From positions 1-64,000 of the forward strand of contig DOTG01000022.1 in assembly GCA_003512955.1 (NCBI GenBank): DNA of 64,000 nt. The letters run 5' to 3'. Below are positions 43,423 to 51,519 of the stretch, one piece after another; the stretch's first letter is position 1; each line of letters starts with the position of its first letter. The stretch comes from Marinilabiliales bacterium (GTDB taxonomy: Bacteria > Bacteroidota > Bacteroidia > Bacteroidales > SZUA-534). The notes beneath the pieces are model-generated. The model did no database searches and was not told the origin of the DNA. It saw only the letters and a program-made list of their open reading frames with translations. The translations under genes and the position numbers were made by a program.

Positions 43423-43884
43423 ATGAGCAAAGAAACTGAAAATATTTTTGGATTTGAACATCCTGACCTAAGCATTGGACATTTATTAGTTAGACTATCG
43501 AATTTGCATCAGCGTAAAATAAATACTGAACTCTCAAAAATGGACTTGACTTATGCCCAGTTTGTTTTACTTTCAGGTATCTATTGGCTTTCAATGCAAT
43601 ATGACGAAGTGACGCAAATAATGCTAATAAATTTGACTAAATCTGATAAGTCAATGACATCAAATGTTTTAAAAACATTAATAGCAAAAAAACTAATTAA
43701 CCGGAAGGAACATTCCAAAGACACCAGAGCAAAAGTTGTATCCATAACAAACGATGGCAAGAAGATTGTAAAGCAGGCTGTTTTACTTGTTGAGAAATTA
43801 GATTTAGGATTTTTTGTAACCGATGATTTTGAAGTAGATGAATTACGGGTGATGTTAACGCAACTCATTAAAAAGAATGAGTAA
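43423..43884 (+). CDS. MarR-family transcriptional regulator
   Basis: The 153-residue protein has the winged helix layout: LTYAQFVLLSGIYWLS, TQIMLINLTKSDKSMTSNVLKTLIAKKLINR, then the EHSKDTRAKVVSIT wing. The DxR of the wing is present. It shares a strand and probably a transcript with the rhodanese gene, separated by a perfect hairpin, so it likely controls this small unit. Confidence 0.88.
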   Translation: MSKETENIFGFEHPDLSIGHLLVRLSNLHQRKINTELSKMDLTYAQFVLLSGIYWLSMQYDEVTQIMLINLTKSDKSMTSNVLKTLIAKKLINRKEHSKDTRAKVVSITNDGKKIVKQAVLLVEKLDLGFFVTDDFEVDELRVMLTQLIKKNE

Positions 43885-44022
43885 TGGATATCAAAAAACG
43901 GAAATCCTTCATACCAACTATTTTTTGACCTATATATTTTAAGTTTCAACAAACGATAAATTGACTTATAATCAAGCCCGGAATTGCGGAATCAGGGTTT
44001 TTACAGGCTCAACAATATTGAT

Positions 44023-45165
44023 TTACTTAACCAATAGATCGACATAAACCGAATAATAGAGATGGACGCCATAAGGGATAATTTCGTCAGGAAAATTATA
44101 ATCGGCATTATGAAGTTTGGGGTGATCGGTGCCGGCACCAAGCCCGAAAATGGCACTTTTAAACCGCTGCGAAAACTGAGCAAAATCCTCCGCCCAGGGA
44201 AAAGGCTTTTCCATCTTTACCAGCTCATAGCCTAATTGTTCTGCATGCTCGCTCAAGAGCTTTACCAACGTAGGGTCATTCTGTGTGGAGGGATAAATAT
44301 CGGTGATACTTATTTCGGACTGCAGGTGATGCAGTTCCGAAACATCCCGGATTGTATTTTGGGTATGTGCAATTAGCTTTATCATATCGGCATCGTCGAA
44401 CGAACGCAGGGTAATCATAATCTCAGCATGACCGGGAGTTGTCCCAAAGCTTTTATCGCCCAACGATGCATGAACAATGGTGGTCAGCACAAAATCATTA
44501 AAAAGCTGTTTCTTTTCAGGGAGTTTGGTCAACTCTTCAATAATTTTTGCCACAGCCATTGCCGGGCTGATTCCCAGTTCCGGTTCGGCTGCATGTGAGG
44601 TTTTACCAGTAAGTTTCACCTTAATTCCTTGCGATGCAGCCGTAAAGGTCTGGTTCTTGACCAGGATACTTCCTTTTGGGAATCCGGGGATGTTGTGCAA
44701 CGAAAAGCAATATTGAGGAAGGATGCGTTGAAAATTTGGGTCGTTTATTACGGCTATGGCCCCCTCGCCAGTCTCTTCGGCCGGTTGAAAAAGCAGTACT
44801 ACTTTTCCTTTTGTAGGCCTGTTGTTACTTATAAGCTCTGCTAAACCAACCAGGATAGACATGTGACCATCGTGCCCACACTGGTGGCCAATACCATCGG
44901 CCCGCGAAGCATAATCAATACAATTTATCTCCCTTATCGGAAGGGCATCCATCTCGGCCCGAAACAAGATGCAAGGGCCTTCCGATTTTCCTTTGAAAAC
45001 AAAGGCCACTCCATATCCACCCATGTTGTCAATGATTTCATCGGGCTGGTGTCTAATGATGGTGCGTTTGAGGGCTTCTGAAGTAAACTCTTCAGAGCCA
45101 GAAAGTTCAGGATTCTGATGTAACGATTGGCGGATATTTACTAAATGCTGTATGTCGATGTTCAT
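44023..45165 (-). CDS. M20-family amidohydrolase
   Basis: The 380-residue metallopeptidase-like enzyme has the M20D pattern: LHQNPELSGSEEFT at the start, FRAEMDALPI (about 88-97), the metal ligands GHQCGHDGHMS (about 112-122), QPAEETGEGA (about 146-155) and LHNIPG (about 174). The dimerisation domain starts about residue 185. It hydrolyses N-acyl amino acids or similar amides; the substrate is unknown. It is divergent from the EamA genes. Confidence 0.88.
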   Translation of the reverse strand: MNIDIQHLVNIRQSLHQNPELSGSEEFTSEALKRTIIRHQPDEIIDNMGGYGVAFVFKGKSEGPCILFRAEMDALPIREINCIDYASRADGIGHQCGHDGHMSILVGLAELISNNRPTKGKVVLLFQPAEETGEGAIAVINDPNFQRILPQYCFSLHNIPGFPKGSILVKNQTFTAASQGIKVKLTGKTSHAAEPELGISPAMAVAKIIEELTKLPEKKQLFNDFVLTTIVHASLGDKSFGTTPGHAEIMITLRSFDDADMIKLIAHTQNTIRDVSELHHLQSEISITDIYPSTQNDPTLVKLLSEHAEQLGYELVKMEKPFPWAEDFAQFSQRFKSAIFGLGAGTDHPKLHNADYNFPDEIIPYGVHLYYSVYVDLLVK

Positions 45166-45251
45166 TTAATTCAGGGCTTTTGAATTTTGTTTAAAAATAT
45201 AATGCAAATTTGCACCGATTAATTTTGGTAAAAATATAACAGAAATTTAGA

Positions 45252-46154
45252 ATGGCCTTTAAAAAATTGATGGTGTATGGCATAGTTACGCTGGCTATGT
45301 TTTTTTGGAGCATGACTTATATTTGGTATAAGGTTGTGTTTGAGGCATTACCGCCTATTTCGGTCATGACATTCCGGTTGTTTTTTTCTTCTGTTTTTTT
45401 GTTTGTTTTCTCGTATCTGATTAAAAAACTGCAATTTCCATCACAAAAAGACTTTTACTGGCTACTAGTATTATCGCTTTTTCAGCCGTTTTTATATTTT
45501 CTGGCCGAGAGCTACGGGGTAAGCATGGTTTCTCCCACCATTGCGGCTGTAATCATTTCTACCATTCCCATGTTTACACCTTTTATGGCTTTTCTGTTTT
45601 ATGGCCACCGGATTTCGGTTTTTAATGTATTCGGTATTCTTGTTTCATTTCTGGGAGTTTTGATGGTAGTTTTGGGAAGGGAACTGCATTTCGAGGGTTC
45701 TGTAACAGGAATTCTTCTGTTGGTGGGAGCCGTAGGCGCTGCATTGGGCTATTCCGTCATCATTGTAAAATTGGCCAATAAATACAGTTCTTTTACCATT
45801 ATCAGTTGGCAGAACCTCTTTGGGGCATGTTGTTTTTTGCCCTTATTTTTTATTTTCGATTGGAACCATGTTTCCATCCAGGATATTGATCGGCGTATCT
45901 TGCTAAATCTTATTTATTTAGCATTTTTTGGTTCGTCGCTGGCCTATGTGTTTTTTACCTATGCCATTAAAAATATCGGCATCACCAAAGCGAGTTTATT
46001 TACCAATACCATCCCTGTTTTTACAGCGGCGTTTGCCTTTTTTATTTTTGGCGAAACCATTCCGGTTTTTAAAATAGTGGGTATCGGTGTACTGTTGGTA
46101 GGACTATTTATTGGTCAGTCGCGTTGGAATTTTAACGGAAATACGATTCGGTAA
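45252..46154 (+). CDS. DMT-family (EamA) transporter
   Basis: The 300-residue protein has ten membrane segments in two EamA repeats (about 5-135 and 150-290), with the typical SPTIAAVIISTIPMFTPFMAF and TKASLFTNTIPVFTAAFAF helices. It exports or imports small metabolites; substrate unknown. It is 12 bp upstream of a second EamA gene, so both are one operon and may form a pair. Confidence 0.85.
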   Translation: MAFKKLMVYGIVTLAMFFWSMTYIWYKVVFEALPPISVMTFRLFFSSVFLFVFSYLIKKLQFPSQKDFYWLLVLSLFQPFLYFLAESYGVSMVSPTIAAVIISTIPMFTPFMAFLFYGHRISVFNVFGILVSFLGVLMVVLGRELHFEGSVTGILLLVGAVGAALGYSVIIVKLANKYSSFTIISWQNLFGACCFLPLFFIFDWNHVSIQDIDRRILLNLIYLAFFGSSLAYVFFTYAIKNIGITKASLFTNTIPVFTAAFAFFIFGETIPVFKIVGIGVLLVGLFIGQSRWNFNGNTIR

Positions 46155-46166
46155 TTCGGGTACAGT

Positions 46167-47063
46167 ATGTTGTGGATATTTTTAGGACTCATTTCCTGCT
46201 TATTTTTGGGGTTTTACGATATTGCCAAGAAATATTCGCTGAAAGATAATGCCGTAATACCGGTGCTATTTTTTGCCTCGGCTACCGGAAGTGCTTTATT
46301 TTTACCATTTATTGTTGCATCACATTCTGGTTGGTTACCTGAACCGTCCCTGTTTTTTGTCCCCAACATCACTTGGCAGGTTCATGGCCTGATTTTGATG
46401 AAATCGTTACTAGTAGGAGCTTCATGGATATTTGCCTATTTTGCACTGCGGCAATTGCCTTTAACCATAGTCACACCCATTCGTGCCACAGGCCCCATCT
46501 GGACCTTATTGGGGGCACTAATTGTTTATCACGAAAGTTATAATTGGCAGCAATGGGTAGGCATTACCTTAGTCTTGTTTTTCTTTTACATGTTTTCGTT
46601 GGCTGGAAATAAAGAAGGCATCCGGTTTAAGAACAATCGGTGGATTTACTTTATTTTGATAGCTACCTTGTTAGGTTCAATCAGTACACTTTATGATAAA
46701 TATTTAATTGCCCATTATCCCCGGATGGCTGTTCAGGCCTGGTTTTCGGTATATATGATTCCTGTGTTTTTTCCATTTCTTGCCTTTTTGTGGTTCCCAA
46801 GGCGGAAAAAAGGATTCCCTTTTCAATGGCGGTGGTCTATCGTGGTGATAGGGATACTGTTGACCATAGCCGATTTTGCTTATTTTTATGCACTTACCGA
46901 TGATCGCGCCCTTATAACTATTTTATCAGTATTGCGCCGGACCAGTGTGGTCATTTCCTTTGTTGGCGGTGCTATTTTGTTCAAAGAGGGAAATATCAAA
47001 CATAAAGCCTGGGCTTTGGCAGGTATTTTGGCCGGAGTTTTACTTGTGGTTTTCGGGAGTTAG
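46167..47063 (+). CDS. Second EamA-type transporter
   Basis: The 298-residue protein also has about ten membrane segments. It starts MLWIFLGLISCLFLGFYDIA, has LPLTIVTPIRATGPIWTLLG at segment 4, and a DRALITILSVLRRTSVVISF segment near the end. It is less like ordinary EamA proteins than its neighbour. The close spacing of 12 bp suggests joint expression. The substrate is unknown. Confidence 0.8.
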   Translation: MLWIFLGLISCLFLGFYDIAKKYSLKDNAVIPVLFFASATGSALFLPFIVASHSGWLPEPSLFFVPNITWQVHGLILMKSLLVGASWIFAYFALRQLPLTIVTPIRATGPIWTLLGALIVYHESYNWQQWVGITLVLFFFYMFSLAGNKEGIRFKNNRWIYFILIATLLGSISTLYDKYLIAHYPRMAVQAWFSVYMIPVFFPFLAFLWFPRRKKGFPFQWRWSIVVIGILLTIADFAYFYALTDDRALITILSVLRRTSVVISFVGGAILFKEGNIKHKAWALAGILAGVLLVVFGS

Positions 47064-47414
47064 TGCAAAATCTGCTTTGTAAATAACTATATTTTAGTCA
47101 ATGGGTTAGGTTAAATGATTTTTAATTCAGTCAATCACAAAATATAGAAACTAAATTCCTTTTTTAAATATATGAATACCCGTCATTAGAATTAAATAAA
47201 TCATAGTCAATATAGGTATAGCTTTAAATTAAAGCACAGGGTGTTTCAAAATGAGATAATGTTTTACTAAGAGGTTGTTTTGGAACCGGAAGTTTCTTAT
47301 TTTTGATCTTAGGGCTGAATTTGTTCAATGGTAGTTTTAGTTAGAATGGGGTTTAGCAGGTTAAGTAAAAAATGAAAATTGGTATTCGTCTTGTTTTGTG
47401 CGGAGGTTTGAATC
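47064..47414. other. Gap of 351 bp, nothing recognised
   Basis: AT-rich. No strong hairpin, promoter box or short ORF was seen. It must hold the promoter of the sensor gene at 47415. Confidence 0.4.
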
Positions 47415-48920
47415 ATGAATGAGGGTAAAAGATTAATTATGTATCAAAAAAGCTATCATCGGGTTGTTTTTTTCATCCTTATGTTACTTTATGGTTTGAC
47501 AGGTTTATCCCCTTCAATTTTTGCACAAACGACCCTGGTAATAGAATCACTGCCCAATACAACTCCACAAGGCGATTCCATCTTTGTTTGCGGGACTTTC
47601 AACAATTGGGATGTTCATGATTTGAATTATCTGCTTCACAAACAGATCAATGGAAAATATGCCATTATTATTCCTAAGCAGCATACATATTTTGAATACA
47701 AATTCTCCAGAGGGAGCTGGGTAAAAGTTGAAACCAACAAGTTGAACGATTACATTAAAAACCGCGTTCATCAGGAACCGGATGCAAATCTGGTATATGT
47801 AACTGTAGCAAACTGGCAAGATCTAGGCGGGGGTAAAAAGTTTAATTACTTTGTGTTATGGTTTTTTGCCATGGCATTGTTGGGGTTCGTATTTCTGTTT
47901 TCTTTACTCAGGATAGAGAGGTCTGATAAAATGAGAGTCAAAATCTTTCTGGTTCTGAATACGTTTTTAATAGCCTCGTTGTTGGGTGCTGTATTGTATG
48001 AGCAGTCAAATCTTATTTGGCAGTCATATTTCAATATGGTTAGCCATGTGTTACTATTTGCCTGGGGTCCGGTTTTATATCTTTTTGTTTACATACACAT
48101 CCATCAAAGTTGGCCTGCCAATTTCCGGTGGTATTTTATTCCCCTCATATTTGTAATTGTGCTACATGGTTTGCAATTATTCAATGTTCCCTGGTTACAG
48201 TTTTATTCAAAAGAGATACACCCTTTATTCGATCTTGGAAATGTTGTGCTAATTATATTGGGATTGTCCTTTAATTTATGTTACTTTTTGGGAGGTTTAA
48301 GATTACTAAATCAGTCTGATGAAATCAATGTTCCGTTAGAAGTTTTTTTTCTCACATGGATATTGAGAGGTAGCTTCGGTGGTTTGGCTATTTTACTGGT
48401 CAATGGGGTTCTGTTGTTTTTGGGAATCCAATGGACTTTCATTCAAAATTACACGCTCTTTCTGGTTTACATGTCATGTACCATTGCGTTTGAGTTTTAT
48501 TTTGTTTGGAAATATCCTGAATTATTGCGGGTAAAATCGGTCTCCTCGGGATTGTGGACTTTTGAGATAATTGAACGTATTGAAAAATTGATGTATCAGC
48601 AAAAGCCCTTTAAAAACCCGGAACTTACCGTAGCAGAACTATCAGTTTTACTGAATATTAAACCTCATGTGCTTTCAAAAATCCTAAACGAGTATTACAA
48701 AAAAAATTTCCGCGATTTTATTAATGAATATAGAGTGCAAGAGTTTATCAAAATGCTTTCGGATTCAACTTACCGTAATTATACCTTTCTGGCATTGGCT
48801 CATGAGGTTGGATTTAATTCCAAATCAACATTCAACCTGGCCTTTAAAAAATCAACCCAGCTTTCGCCACGTGAATATCTGAGTCAGAATGAATTATCGA
48901 GAACAAAACAAACGTCCTAA
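47415..48920 (+). CDS. Membrane AraC regulator with starch-binding-like sensor domain
   Basis: The 501-residue protein is a one-component transmembrane regulator. Parts: signal peptide (to about residue 38, IFAQ); a periplasmic domain (about 40-138) with GDSIFVCGTFNNWDVHD and YFEYKFSRGSWVKVETN, the pattern of CBM20/CBM48 glycogen- or starch-binding folds; seven membrane segments (about 146-365); and a cytoplasmic AraC helix-turn-helix (about 395-490) with FLALAHEVGFNSKSTFNLAF. The alpha-amylase gene starts 125 bp downstream on the same strand, so it probably senses starch or maltooligosaccharides and turns that gene on. The start may be the second ATG at 47439. Confidence 0.75.
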   Translation: MNEGKRLIMYQKSYHRVVFFILMLLYGLTGLSPSIFAQTTLVIESLPNTTPQGDSIFVCGTFNNWDVHDLNYLLHKQINGKYAIIIPKQHTYFEYKFSRGSWVKVETNKLNDYIKNRVHQEPDANLVYVTVANWQDLGGGKKFNYFVLWFFAMALLGFVFLFSLLRIERSDKMRVKIFLVLNTFLIASLLGAVLYEQSNLIWQSYFNMVSHVLLFAWGPVLYLFVYIHIHQSWPANFRWYFIPLIFVIVLHGLQLFNVPWLQFYSKEIHPLFDLGNVVLIILGLSFNLCYFLGGLRLLNQSDEINVPLEVFFLTWILRGSFGGLAILLVNGVLLFLGIQWTFIQNYTLFLVYMSCTIAFEFYFVWKYPELLRVKSVSSGLWTFEIIERIEKLMYQQKPFKNPELTVAELSVLLNIKPHVLSKILNEYYKKNFRDFINEYRVQEFIKMLSDSTYRNYTFLALAHEVGFNSKSTFNLAFKKSTQLSPREYLSQNELSRTKQTS

Positions 48921-49045
48921 ATTTAAAATCGGTCGAAGTTGTTGGTAAAAGTTCGGACGGATTTTAAAAATGAGTCGTTTTTTGATTCCAAACATCGGAA
49001 CTTGCACCTGCTAAATCAAAAACAATATTAACTAAACTCGCTTTT

Positions 49046-51421
49046 ATGAAAAATTTAAAACTACAAATGTTACTGGTTGCCTTGATCATGCTATCGTTTG
49101 CGTTTAAAGGTAAATGCCAGAATGATGTAATGATGCAAGCGTTTTACTGGAATGTGCCTACCGATGTGGTAAACAAAAACGGTACCTGGTACACCAATTT
49201 AACAGGCAAAATGACCGAATTAAAAACAGCAGGTTTTACCTCATTATGGTCGCCTCCTCCATCAAAAGGAAACTGGGGGATTGAGGACGTTGGCTATGGT
49301 ATTTATGACCAATACGATTTAGGTTATTATAACCAAAAAGGATCAACTGAAACACGTTATGGAAGTAAAGCAGAACTAACAAGTTTCCTTAGTTCGGCAC
49401 ATTCAACCGCTAATGGGCCAAGGATTGATGTATTTGCCGATGTCGTTTTAAACCACACCTATGGTAATTTCTCCGATGCCAGTGGCATCCAGAACGAAGA
49501 ACCAAATCCCGGGCTCAAAGCTTATGTGAGAACCGAAAAAGCGCTTTCGTACCAAACCAGCGATATTAAATGGGTTATACCCAACGCTGCTGCCGGCGAC
49601 TATTATATCCAAATTAAAGGTTACAATGTTGACTGGGGATGGGTTGTTGGCGAAAGAGGTTATAATGTAAATGTGAACTGGTTAAGTTCGGCAGAAACAG
49701 ATCCCGGACAATGGGAATATGAGCCGAACAACGGTGGCGGACAATACAACACGCTTACAAGCGGTGTTACCAAGCGCGCCCATGCCGATTATAGTGGCGA
49801 TATTGACGAGTATAAAATTACTTTAACATCCACCAAAACCATTATAATTAAGCTAACAGCTATGAGGGAAAATGGTACAAACTGGGAATGGGCCGATCAA
49901 CTGAGAGGGTACTATCCTGTCAATGTTTGGTATAATGGTTCCAATATAGCCCTTACTACTTTAGAGGCCCGCACACCTACCAAATCGACCTACCCAACCC
50001 ATTTAGCCGGCGAAGGGACCTTCCAATGGGGCTGGGCCGATTATCATCCGGTAGATGCCAACGACTGGCTTGGCGGCGACGACGGCACCGACAATATTAT
50101 CCCTAACCAACGGTGGTTTGGAAACGATTTCAACACCTACAGTTCTCAGGTTCAAACCCGCATGAATGATTGGGGAGTGTGGTTAACCAATACCATTGGT
50201 TTTGATGGTTACCGTTTGGATTTTGTCAGAGGATTCCAGATAGCTTATGTATCGAGTTGGATTAATAACCTGCCAAAAATCGGGGGAACAACTCAACGAT
50301 GGATTGTTGGGGAATATTGGACAGAAAACAGGTCCCGTTTAAAACAATGGATAGATGGAAATGCAGCTCTTGGGTCAACTGTAAATGTGTTCGATTTTCC
50401 GTTAAGGGCTAAGCTTAAAGACCTATGTAATGGAACCCAAAGCTCATTTAACATGGCCTGGCTCAACCATTCAGGTATGGTTAGAGCAGATGATGGAAAC
50501 GCGGTATCGGGTACCAGTGTATGTACTTTCCTCGATAACCATGATAATGCAAAGAATTCGGCCCAATGGGTTACCAAAGATTGGAAATTGGGCTATGCCT
50601 ATATTTTAACACACGAAGGACGTCCATGTGTATTTTACAACCATTTCTATGGTGTGGCAGAGCAAGATTGGGAAAATGGCCATCCGGAAATTTCAGTAAC
50701 TCCTCCTGCTGCTTTAAAATCGGATATAAAACAGTTGATGTTTGTGCGTAAGACATACTTAGGTGGAGGATTAGTAGTGTTATCTGAGGTTGGAAACCCC
50801 TATCCATCGGGAGATACCTACAATGTATATGTAGCCCGTAGAGCTGGCAACGGTACCAAAAGCGGGGCAATTGTAGTATTAAACAATAACGATACACAAA
50901 CAAAAGGCCTTTGGATAAATACGTATGCAACTGGCTATGCAACATGGGCCGGGCAGGTATTAAAAAATGCCTTCACAGGTGCAACCGTAACAGTGCAGGC
51001 CGACGGGCGTGTTTGGGTTGAGGCTCCTGCTCGTGGCTATTCGGCTTATGTTTTATCATCCGAATATGTAACGATACCAGATGCTAACAAAAGCGGTTCA
51101 ATAACAGGTGGCGATGTCCAGATTATTAAAGATGAGAATAACCTGTCAAAGAATGATGTAATAACCGAACTTGCCGTATCATTATATCCGAATCCGGCTA
51201 ACGGTCGTGCAAATCTGGAAATTAATTTACCACAAACTTCTTTTGTTAGGATCGATTTAACCAATATAGCAGGGCAAACTGTGAAAACGGTTTACAATGA
51301 CAATTTATCGGAAGGACATAATGTTCTGGAACTAGATCTGAATAATATGAAATCGGGGGTTTATTTCTGTACAAGTTCTGTAAATGGTAAGCTTAATGTT
51401 ACAAAACTATTTGTAAAATAA
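49046..51421 (+). CDS. Secreted alpha-amylase (GH13) with type IX sorting domain
   Basis: The 791-residue enzyme cuts alpha-1,4 bonds of starch. Seen: signal peptide (1-24), GH13 barrel opening with MMQAFYWNVP and ADVVLNH, then a long insert in domain B (about 165-320), the nucleophile Asp392 in GYRLDF, acid/base Glu423 in VGEYW, and Asp500 in LDNHDN. The beta domain follows, and the C-terminal type IX sorting domain starts at about residue 714 (LYPNPANGRANL). The insert contains EPNNGGGQYNTL and GDIDEYKITL, like a PPC domain. It is surface-bound or released. The starch sensor is directly upstream, and a strong terminator ends the transcript. Confidence 0.93.
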   Translation: MKNLKLQMLLVALIMLSFAFKGKCQNDVMMQAFYWNVPTDVVNKNGTWYTNLTGKMTELKTAGFTSLWSPPPSKGNWGIEDVGYGIYDQYDLGYYNQKGSTETRYGSKAELTSFLSSAHSTANGPRIDVFADVVLNHTYGNFSDASGIQNEEPNPGLKAYVRTEKALSYQTSDIKWVIPNAAAGDYYIQIKGYNVDWGWVVGERGYNVNVNWLSSAETDPGQWEYEPNNGGGQYNTLTSGVTKRAHADYSGDIDEYKITLTSTKTIIIKLTAMRENGTNWEWADQLRGYYPVNVWYNGSNIALTTLEARTPTKSTYPTHLAGEGTFQWGWADYHPVDANDWLGGDDGTDNIIPNQRWFGNDFNTYSSQVQTRMNDWGVWLTNTIGFDGYRLDFVRGFQIAYVSSWINNLPKIGGTTQRWIVGEYWTENRSRLKQWIDGNAALGSTVNVFDFPLRAKLKDLCNGTQSSFNMAWLNHSGMVRADDGNAVSGTSVCTFLDNHDNAKNSAQWVTKDWKLGYAYILTHEGRPCVFYNHFYGVAEQDWENGHPEISVTPPAALKSDIKQLMFVRKTYLGGGLVVLSEVGNPYPSGDTYNVYVARRAGNGTKSGAIVVLNNNDTQTKGLWINTYATGYATWAGQVLKNAFTGATVTVQADGRVWVEAPARGYSAYVLSSEYVTIPDANKSGSITGGDVQIIKDENNLSKNDVITELAVSLYPNPANGRANLEINLPQTSFVRIDLTNIAGQTVKTVYNDNLSEGHNVLELDLNNMKSGVYFCTSSVNGKLNVTKLFVK

Positions 51422-51450
51422 CGAGGAATAACTTTTAATCATTCTTCTTA

Positions 51451-51493
51451 AAAGAGCCTGTCTTGTAAGTATTACTGACAGGCTCTTTTTTTT
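51451..51493. terminator. Strong bidirectional terminator
   Basis: AAAGAGCCTGTC (51451-51462) and GACAGGCTCTTT (51477-51488) pair perfectly over 12 bp, with Ts after on plus and As before. It lies between the convergent amylase and TPR genes. Confidence 0.85.
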
Positions 51494-51519
51494 GTTTGGA
51501 AGTTAAAATCCGAGAAAAA

